Positions 56,498 to 64,000 of a stretch of 64,000 nucleotides of DNA are shown piece by piece. The stretch's first letter is position 1. Every line of letters starts with the position of its first letter. Under the pieces are notes generated by a model, which was not told the DNA's origin, ran no database searches, and saw nothing but the letters and a program-made list of their open reading frames with translations. This DNA comes from Posidonia oceanica. Its lineage: Eukaryota > Streptophyta > Magnoliopsida > Alismatales > Posidoniaceae. The stretch covers positions 14,526,001 through 14,590,000 of the forward strand of contig JAZBRS010000054.1 in the NCBI GenBank assembly GCA_037176725.1, given 5' to 3'. The position numbers and the translations under genes were made by a program.

Positions 56498-57688
56498 TCA
56501 TCGGAATAACAATCCTCTATGCAGACCCACTCCTCTGTCGGCAGTGGGGGGCTCTGGCATGGTGTCGGCTGGGCTGTAGTTGGGCTCGTGTTCGGGTCGA
56601 GAATACCTGCAACTGACGAAGTTAGTGAGGTCTCGAGGGATCACGAGCTTCCGCTTGGCTGAATGCAGGTGCTCACTGTCGCGGGGTTGCCATTCATATC
56701 CCAGGCCTTGGAACTTCTCGCGCTCCTTAGTAGTAACCGGCTCGGTGATCCCTTGCCCGTGACGCCCAAGTGGCGTTCCCTTCTCATAGCCCCACCTGCG
56801 GCAAACGTTCTCGACCATCCTGGAAGGGTTGCAATGAACGGCCAGAGAGCTGACACGCTCAAGAAGAGGAATAAAATTAACCGACTCAAATCGGTTAACA
56901 CGGTACAAAGTATCTGACAGCTTAGGATCAAATTGGACAGTTGGCTGGGATACCAAAGAGACCACCTCGACCGGTTCCTTGTCAAAGTTTTCCACCATTA
57001 CAACAATGACATCGTCGTCGTAGCGAAACTTGATCATTCGGTGGAGGGTCAAGGGGATCACCTGATGCTTGTGCAGCCAAGGGCGCCCAAGCAGAAGATT
57101 AAAAGAAGGCTCCAAGTCGACGACATAAAACTCAACATCGAATTCGACCGGGCCAATGGTAAGAGGAATAACCAGGATCCCCAGAGAATCATGGTGCGTG
57201 TTGTCAAAAGAGGTCATTCCCTTCACGGCAGGCGTAATGTCCTCGGCTTTGAATCTGAGCTTCAATGCTGTGCGCAGGGGACAGACGTTAAGGCTTGACC
57301 CATTATCGACCAGCGAGAGGGGAATGCGGAACCTTTTGAACTGCACTATGATGAATAGGGGTTGATTATAGTTAGTCCCCGTCGGGGGCAGTTCATCGCT
57401 CGAGAAAGAGATGACCTGCGGCTCTGCGATCATGCCTATCATATTCTCCAGAGTTGAGAGCTCAATGGTTTGGGACACATGGGTAGCCTGGAACACACAG
57501 AGAAAAGCCTCTCGGTGTTCGCAGGAAGAATGGATCAGGTCCCAGATGGATATGTCAGCCTTGACTTTTTTTAGCTGGGCCGTTATGTCAGCTGAAGGCT
57601 GGTCTTTTTTGGTGGTAGGGATGGTGGTTTTGGTGGTAGGTTCTGTAGAAGGAAGATTAGGGGATTGGCTTACTGGAGGCTGGCTCAC
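56498..57688 (-). pseudogene. pol: Aspartic protease and G-patch-like segment of element B
   Basis: A 396-codon frame. Front part: AQLKKVKADISIWDLIHSS, then ISFSSDELPPTG. Protease: LSLVDNGSSLNVCPL (active-site Asp; D-N-G-S), DNTHHDSLGIL and LLLGRPWLHKHQV. Behind it, about residues 290-330: RWGYEKGTPLGRHGQG, then ITEP and GLGYEW, a glycine pattern like G-patch domains that follow the protease in many plant gypsy elements. It matures the polyprotein. The frame differs from both gag (58551-58913) and RT, so frameshifts flank it. Confidence 0.8.
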
Positions 57689-57702
57689 AGGTGGGGATGG
57701 GT

Positions 57703-58542
57703 CTATTGGTGGTTGGCTTGCAGGCGGAGCAGGTTCAGGGGGTTAGGCCTGGCTATTGGGGCTACAGGTTTGGTTGCTAGGGTGGTGGGTCTATACACCC
57801 TCCCCGACCGCGTGACATCTGCACACATCTCTGCGGCATAGTCATAATGAACGCGGTGGGTATCCCGGGTTAGGTTGATAACCAGGGGAGCATGAGCTGC
57901 GAGCTCGAGAGGGGTTGCCGAGGGGTTAGCCAATTGGCGGGCAGGTAAAGGTTGTAGCTGGGGAGGCTGTGCTAGTTCTGGCTGGGGTCTGGCCTGCAGG
58001 CAGATGGGGGGTTGAGCCTCTGGTTGTATGGCGGACCTCGCGGCAGCACGCTCCAGCTTGGCGTCCAGTCGGATCATGTGAATCTTCGACTCGGAGCTGG
58101 CAAGTGCCGTAAGATAAAGAGAAGAAGAGACGAGCACAGAAAGATCCTGAATCAGATCAGAAGGGTCCACCACAGACGTAGCGGGCCCAGAGGGGAAGAG
58201 AGAGTGCACACTTGAAGTCCCCGCGCGTCCTGGGCCAGAATGCTCAGGCAGGGGCTGGTGGACGATGCTAGGATTATGAGGAGCTGCTCCTAATGCAGAG
58301 GGGGTTGCTGGTGGAGCGGTGGAAGAAGATGCTGCCTCCCGAGTGTTGATATTGATGACCTTCCGATCAATCAGGTCCTGCACGGCTCCCCGCAGAGTGA
58401 AGCAATTATTCGTCGAGTGCCCGACTACTCGATGAAAATCGTAGAAGTGATCCGTCCTATACCACCTTGGAAGAGGATTCGGTGGTGGGCGGATTTCGGG
58501 GAGCGTGAGGAGTGACGCGACCTTGGGAAGGATGGCGCTCAA
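57703..58542 (-). pseudogene. gag: Gag C-terminal zinc-knuckle region of element B
   Basis: The frame from 58542 starts inside gag (LPKVASLLTLPEIRPPP) and has the knuckle YDFHRVVGHSTNNC, in which the first Cys of element A is replaced by Tyr, so the zinc site is lost. PATSVVDPSDLI and THRVHYDYAAEMCADVTRSGRVYRP follow as in A. A frameshift near 57740 ends it, and one near 58620 separates it from the upstream gag. Confidence 0.8.
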
Positions 58543-58550
58543 CGGCTCTA

Positions 58551-60602
58551 CTAGCTGAGTGTAGTTGCGCTGAGGGTGGGGCTGTCTCTGCCCTTGGTTT
58601 TGTCCTTGCCGACCCGTGGGGCTGAGTAGACCGGTCGGGCAGTGGTGATGATCTGTGGTGTGTGAGGTGCACTAGGTGTAGGTGCATACACTACTTGATT
58701 CGGGTCAGGCGGAGCTACCATGTGAACAGGAGCGGCAGAAGAGTCGACGTAAGCAACTGCAGGCCGCGGGGGATCCCTCCTCCTAGGGTTGTTGTTGTTG
58801 CCGCCGCCGTTGTTGTTAGTGTTGCTGCTGCTACCGCTGCCGCTAGGGGATGTGGCTTGCTTGGCGAAGATAGAGAGCGCTGGGAAATTGCTGCTCCGAA
58901 GGGTGCTCTCCATGCGTGTGCCGACTCGAATCAGAGATGCAAAACTAGTGACAGCCTAAATGGCAAGCAGAGCACCAGTGGATGGTTGCGCTCCCCTAAT
59001 GATAATCTCGATAGACTCCTCGTCAGAGGGCCTATTGCGAACCTGTGCAGGTAGGGCATGCCAACGGCCGACGTACTCCCCGAACGGCTCGTTGTTCCTT
59101 TGCTTGAGAGCGACGAGGTCCTCGCGCTTAGGGACCAGGTCAAGATTGAAGGAATACTGTTCTAGGAATGCCCTGCCTAGGTCGTTCCAAGTCTTAATGG
59201 TGGCCATATCAAGTGACGTGAACCACTTGAGGGTCGGGCCAGTCAGACTCTTTTGAAACAGGCGGATTAATAACCTGTCATCAGCCTGAAGCTGAGCCAA
59301 GTCTCTGCAATACGCCTTCAAATGGGCGATGGGGCAGCCCCTACCATTGTATTTGTCAAATGCCGGGATCTTGAATTTCGGTGGGAGTACTGCCTCTAGA
59401 AAGTAGCAGAGCTCCCGGAATTGGTAGGAGTGGAAGTCCACACCCTACACTTGTTGAAGTGCCTTCTCCAGGACGGCGAACCTGTTGTCGTTAGATCCTG
59501 GAGTTGCTGCCAATGGAGATGGGACAGCAGGGGTAGGGACTACATACGCCGTATGGGTCGCACCGAGGTGCTCCTCCGGATCCACCATCGCATCGCCTAG
59601 TGAAGCAACGGGATGGCCGACGTATCCATGCAGATGTGTAGTGGGTGCTGTGGGTGGTGTGAAGTATGCTGGGGGAGGGAATTACTGATGCACTAGATGG
59701 AGATATGCAGAATGCAGTGTAGTGAATCGTGGAGATTGTGGGAGCAACAGCTGCTGTAGTGGCACGGTGCCAGGCAGCGGGCCAGAGAAGTGCTGTGCTC
59801 GAACCAACCCAAGGGGTTGGCCACTAGGTGGGGGAGGTGCATGCTGTGCGGTGAATGAAGTGTGTGCAGTAGGGGGAGCCTACTCCCCCATCACCGGAGC
59901 AGTGAGCAGCTCGGGTGATGGTCGGGGCGGCAGGGCAGCAGGGAATGCGTGGAGAGTAGGAACAGAGTGTAGAGGGACCTCAGGTGCAGAAGGAACTGGA
60001 GCAGGGCAGGCAGACAGAGCCAGGCCCTGAAAGATCTGGGCGAGCTCTACCAAGTGCTGGTACTGCTCTTCAGGAGTCCCATCAGTGGTAATACTGAATT
60101 GCAGTGCCAGCGAGCGACCAGATGGGGAGGACTCAGACTGTCCAGGAGGATAAGATCCTAAGGCAGAAGTCACCGCAGCAGGGTGGGCATCAGAAGTGAC
60201 AAAACCCAGGGAAGGAGGGGGCGGAGCTGCCTCAGGAGCACGGGCATAGGTCACCAAGACAGGATCGGTGACTGGGTCTTGAGTAGTGTGAGTCTGCCAC
60301 TGCCCCACAGGATGCTGGGGTGCCCTAGGCGACAGAGGGGGAAACCCCAAAGTCATTGAAGGCACAGGAGGAATGGAAACAAGGGTCGGAGGGACCGAAA
60401 CAGAACCCTCTGGAACAACAGGAGTGAGCAAAGGCTCAAGAGTGCGCTGGGCCATGGCTGATCGAGAGCGGGTAAGAACAGGGCTACGACGGAAGGGTGA
60501 AGAAAGACGCCTAGGAGGAGCTATATTCGCGAAGGTGAATAGCTCCGGGAAGGGAGGGTCGAGAACAGAAGACGCAGCAGAGGTGTTAGTGAAGCGAAAC
60601 AC
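58551..60602 (-). pseudogene. gag: Gag N-terminal and capsid-like region of element B
   Basis: Three pieces in one frame: 59880-60602 (Pro-rich head, ATG at 60602 or at MAQRTLEP), a stop-containing stretch, 58956-59441 (FKIPAFDKYNGRGCPIAHLKAY, LLIRLFQKSLTGPTLKWF, GEPFGEYVGRWHALPAQV; capsid fold region) and 58551-58913 (Asn/Gly-rich). In-frame stops: 59880-59882, 59445-59447 (CAG in A), 58956-58958. After about 58620 the frame is lost. Confidence 0.85.
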
Positions 60603-61612
60603 TCAAGCCCCGACAAGGGAACTCACCCACTGATCTCTGTTGCAAACAAACAAACAGGCGTTAAAACCTGAAGGAAAAAGTAAATGTTTAGTTGGTGGTA
60701 TGAATGCAATCATGCAGATGGTATGCTATCTAGTATGCTCTCTCTCACTAATCTAGTGTGTCCTAGTAAGTTGTCTACTTCGGACTCACAAGTGTGCGGG
60801 TCACCGACTCAGTCAGAAAATAAGGCTCCCGTCTAGACCATGGCCTAGAGCTCAGGTATGACGAGTGGTGCTGTAGTAGCCTTGACCCTGCCTAAGCATG
60901 GGCTGTACCCACTAGCAACACCGACACGATCCCTGACAAGGGGGGACAGACCGATCGACTTGTCCTGTGCCAAAGCAGCTGAACAAGAGACCGGGACCGT
61001 CCTTCTCAAACTAATAGGTAGACTCAGGGATGAGAAGATGCATGTCCTATATGATGCTTCATGCAAAATGATTAAAGTCTTTTAATCTTGCGTGTTTTAT
61101 TAACCTAGGGGGTGGAGGTGTGTTGAGGTCTCTAGTAGATCCTAGATGTGACTTTTACTTGCTGTTTTTATTTGCCAAGGGAAAGGGAGCAACATGTCTC
61201 TAGTTGTTCCTAATCCTAAAGTGAAAGGGGAAGAAAACATCCAATCATGGCAAGCAATCAACACACAATACTTCAAAAAGCATGGTCATGTTATGTGCTA
61301 AGTGTATGTGGACATGATAGTGGAAAGAAACACTTAGCATGTCAAAAGGCATAGTATGCATGGCATGTGCATGTGTAGTGGCATAGCATTTGTGTAAAAC
61401 AAAACACTTATCACACAAAAAGCATGCAGAGTGTGCCAAGAAACTATTTAGGCGCGTAATGCGGGAAAATAAAGCAGCGCAAGCAATCATGGCATAAAGC
61501 AAGTAAATAAACAAGCGAGCAGGTAAGCAAGCAAGTCATGCAAAAGCATAAGGCAAGCGAAAGTGCAAAAAGCAAGCGGCGAGAAAACCAAAAACGAAAG
61601 CCAGAGTCTAGA
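60603..61612 (-). other. Leader of element B
   Basis: About 1 kb without supported ORF. The 60735-61090 part is conserved with the leader of A (GTGTGTCCTAGTAAG, CGGGTCACCGACTCAG, CACCGACACGATCC, GGGGGGACAGACCGA). Near the PBS it is rich in AAGCAAGC words. Confidence 0.6.
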
Positions 61613-61630
61613 TCCCCAGTGGAGTCGCCA
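61613..61630 (-). promoter_or_regulatory. Primer-binding site of element B
   Basis: The element strand reads TGGCGACTCCACTGGGGA, three bases from the LTR end. It differs from the site of A at two positions (CCAC in place of TGC in the middle). Same tRNA class is likely. Confidence 0.75.
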
Positions 61631-61633
61631 GCC

Positions 61634-62419
61634 TGTGAACAAGCCTTTTCTCTCTTTAGATTCGGATCGGAGGGGGGTCTGAAAGAGAGAGGTTTTCACG
61701 GATGGAGCGATGCGGAGAAGGGAAAGATAAAGAAAAAGGGAGTCGCCACCTAGTCTATTCAATCAGGAGACGAGGAAAACCGGGGAAATGCATGAAGAAC
61801 ATGCAAAACCACATAAGAAGATGCAGTTCAATGCAAATGCTATGCAAAGAGGATATCTCGTACCAAGGACGAGGGCAAAAGGGACATTGCAGGCCAGAGA
61901 AAGGGTAAGGACTCCTGTTACGTGCGGGGAAGGTGTTAGGCACCCCCGACACGCCCGAGAAGCGGTCTTTCTAGGCATACGCTCGCTTTTGAGGGAAAAT
62001 GCATGCTTTGAATGCCTAAATGCCATGAATGCCTAATTGGATGCTCAAATGTGTGCTCTAAGTGTTGGAAGGCGCGCAAGGAATTAAACGTGCTATCTAA
62101 GTGCTCAACAGCGCTGTCTGTGTTCCGAACCGGGCGAACCCTGGTTCGTGAGAACTCCAGGCAGTAAGCATCACTGCCCTATATGCAAATGCAGGCGATA
62201 AAATAAAACACTGGTAAAACCAGACAATGCAAGCGGCATGCAAGAGAAAACATCGTTAAACACGTGAAACGGTGCGAGAGACAAGCGAAATAAAACATCG
62301 GAAAAGCCACGCAATGTAGGGGTACGACAAGCAAAGGCGAAAGCAAAACTGGGCGAAAGACAAGCGATGCAATCGTAAAACCAAGACAGTGGAAAAGCCA
62401 CGCAATGCAGGGGTGCGAC
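61634..62419 (-). repeat. 5' LTR of element B, first 786 bp only
   Basis: Starts TGTGAACAAGCC. It keeps the 240-bp portion (61680-61930, with the PBS-like GGAGTCGCCACC at 61739-61750) that the left LTR lacks, then follows it closely with about 25 differences in 490 bp. Cut by the A-family LTR at 62420 within GGGGTGCGAC. Confidence 0.85.
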
Positions 62420-64000
62420 TGTAGCGATCCCGATCGGAATCAGGCTCGCTATTTTCAGCGGCGATTGAGATCCGAGGAAGAGGCTCAACTCGAAAACACT
62501 TGGAATCGAGGAGAAAAAGGAAAGATAAGACAAATCAGAGTCGCCACCATGTCTATTAACGGGAGACAAGGAAAACCGGGGAAATGCGTGAATTAACGCG
62601 CAAAACCGAGCAAGAAATGCAAAGCAAAGCAATGCAAAGGAAAACAAATGCAAACAAATGCAAATGAGATGACTCTAGCCTAGGATAAGGGCAGTATGGT
62701 CATTGCGGGCCAGAAGACAGGGCAAGGACTCCTGTTACGCGCGGGGAAGGTGTTAGGCACCCCCGACACGCCCGAGAATCGGTCTTTCTAGGCTTACGCT
62801 CGCATACGCAGGAAAATGCAGGATTGAATGCCTATGTGCCTATAAATGCCTGAATGAATGCTCAAGGTGTGCTCTAGGTGGGAAGAAACAAGGCAAGGAA
62901 GTAAACGTGCTTTCTAAGTGCTCAGCCGCGCTGTCCGTGTTCCGAATTAGGCGAAACCTAGCTCGTGAGAACTCCGGACAGTAAGCATCACAGCCCTATA
63001 TGCAAATGCAGGCGAAAAAGCGAAACAGCGAGGAAACCATGCAATGCAGTCGACATGCAAAGGAAAACGGCGTAAAACACGCAAAACAAGGCGAGAAACA
63101 AGAAAGGCACGCAAAACGATGCAAAAGAGCGAAACCGGCACGTAAAACAAGCGAGAAAGCCAGGCAGCACGCAAAACGAGACAAGGAAGCAAAGAGGCAC
63201 ACAAAACGGTGCAAGAACGAGAACGGCACGCAAAGCGAGCGAGAAAGCAAGGTAGCACGGAAAACAAGGCAAGAAAACAGAAGGGCACGCAAAACGGTAC
63301 CAAAACGGCGAAGCAAAAACCTCGGAAAAGCCATGCGAATGCAAGAATGCAGAAAAGATCAGAAGAGGCCAAAGGGGAGGCAAAACAACATGTGTGTAAG
63401 AACAAACGTCGTTCGGGACCGCTCAAAATAGGTGTGAAGACCTACAGAGGGGAAAATGAGCAAACGGAGGGATTACTACCTCTTAGCGACTGTTTCCCAC
63501 TAAACCGTTCCACGGTGTGTCTCGCACGCTGCCCAAAGCTCGCGATGCGATCGGATCGTGGAAAAGGGGAAGAAAGCCACATTAAGTGATAGATCCAGGG
63601 AAAACTCAACACAAAACACTCAGGGGTACGCGAAACAAGGATTGGAAGATACAAGCAGAAAGGGGAGGCCCTATTCTACATGCTCAAAGAGACAGAAAGC
63701 GAAAACAAGAAAAACTGTGCAAGTGGCATGCAAATGAATGCAATGCAGGGGTTCAGGAGGACATACCTGGAAATCCGGGAGCCTGATCTGAAATCTGTTT
63801 GGTCCATGCTGAAGAGCGCCTCGCCGCGGTCGCCTGGGCAGCTTACTTGAGAAGATCCAACGGCCGGATTGAAAGATATCGCAGCTTCAAGGCAGAAGGG
63901 CCAGAACAGGGGAGAAGAACAGATCTAGGTGTTCAGGAGGTCCTAGGGATGTGCAAAAGGTTCTCCCAAGTGGAAGGGAGCTAAAAGTGCTTAGTGTGTG
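62420..64000 (-). mobile_element. A-family LTR (A'), running off the window
   Basis: Begins TGTAGCGATCCCGATCGG like the LTRs of element A and stays alignable to the end, but with many more differences than the A pair (for example TATTTTCAGCGG for TATTAGCGG). It has the PBS-like site at 62537-62547, the U5 modules (62725-62795, 62920-62990) and the CGCAAAACGGTGC minisatellite (63080-63300). The five bases before it are GCGAC. Whether it is a solo LTR or a whole element cannot be seen. Confidence 0.85.

Larger units (their letters stand above)
17653..62419 (-). mobile_element. Tat-like Ty3/gypsy element B, nearly full, interrupted by element A
   Basis: The left segment 17653-22073 and the right segment 46634-62419 together give, on the minus strand, partial 5' LTR, PBS, leader, gag, protease, linker, RT, RNH, aRNH, integrase, PMD-like ORF, 3' UTR and 3' LTR. 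Element A (22074-46628) lies in the 3' UTR. The two LTRs differ at about 5% of positions over the ~490 bp I could compare by eye, so B is much older than A. Its right LTR is cut at 62420 by another A-family LTR. The reading frames have several stops and frameshifts, but RT and integrase motifs are intact. Confidence 0.85.

Noticed and set aside
1..64000. Host genes, tRNA or rRNA genes
   Set aside because: Every segment is accounted for by retrotransposon LTR, coding or UTR sequence; I recognised no tRNA or rRNA.

Overview
This 64 kb window is plant nuclear DNA made entirely of nested LTR retrotransposons; I see no host gene. The pol proteins carry the double RNase H (degenerate retroviral-type RNH followed by an archaeal-like aRNH) that marks the Tat group of plant Ty3/gypsy elements. 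LTRs of 4-5.6 kb, a TGGCGACTC-type primer site and an extra ORF also fit giant Tat/Ogre-like elements of an angiosperm. The species cannot be read from the sequence. All Tat-like copies lie on the minus strand, so gag is at high coordinates and the 3' UTR at low coordinates.

Layout, oldest to youngest: (1) 1-2130, broken Ty1/copia fragment on the plus strand. (2) 2131-~2961, start of a Tat-type LTR (element D) that cuts the copia fragment. (3) Element C: 3' LTR ~2962-8300, 3' UTR with a hairpin minisatellite, a broken accessory ORF (10762-11964) and pol to 17652, where it is cut. (4) Element B, inserted into C: 3' LTR 17653-21776, split 3' UTR (21777-22073 and 46634-48768), broken accessory ORF (48769-49971), pol and gag (51670-60602), leader and PBS, and the start of its 5' LTR (61634-62419). 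(5) Element A, complete with two nearly identical 5.62 kb LTRs (22074-27698 and 41006-46628), inserted into the 3' UTR of B with a 5-bp duplication GAAGG. (6) A', another A-family LTR, cutting the 5' LTR of B at 62420 and running off the window.

Each Tat-like element reads, 5' to 3' on the minus strand: LTR, PBS, ~1.2 kb leader, gag with a CCHC-like knuckle, aspartic protease, G-patch-like segment, long Ala/Ser/Pro-rich linker, RT, RNH, aRNH, integrase, ~1.5 kb spacer, accessory ORF resembling a plant mobile domain (PMD), 3' UTR with tandem hairpin arrays, PPT, LTR. Element A has lost RT, both RNase H domains and the integrase zinc finger, yet its LTRs differ by under 1% and its 400-residue PMD-like ORF is open. 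It looks like a recently mobile, trans-complemented derivative.

The most unusual non-coding signals are: (a) 17 stem-loops in the LTR of B with a constant 9-bp stem and an almost constant 11-nt loop of variable sequence; (b) different hairpin minisatellites at the same 3' UTR position in A, B and C; (c) a conserved stem-loop that encloses the PPT/3'-LTR junction; (d) a PBS-like 10-11-mer repeated ~105-117 bp inside the LTRs; (e) nonsense mutations falling mostly at CAG (CHG context).
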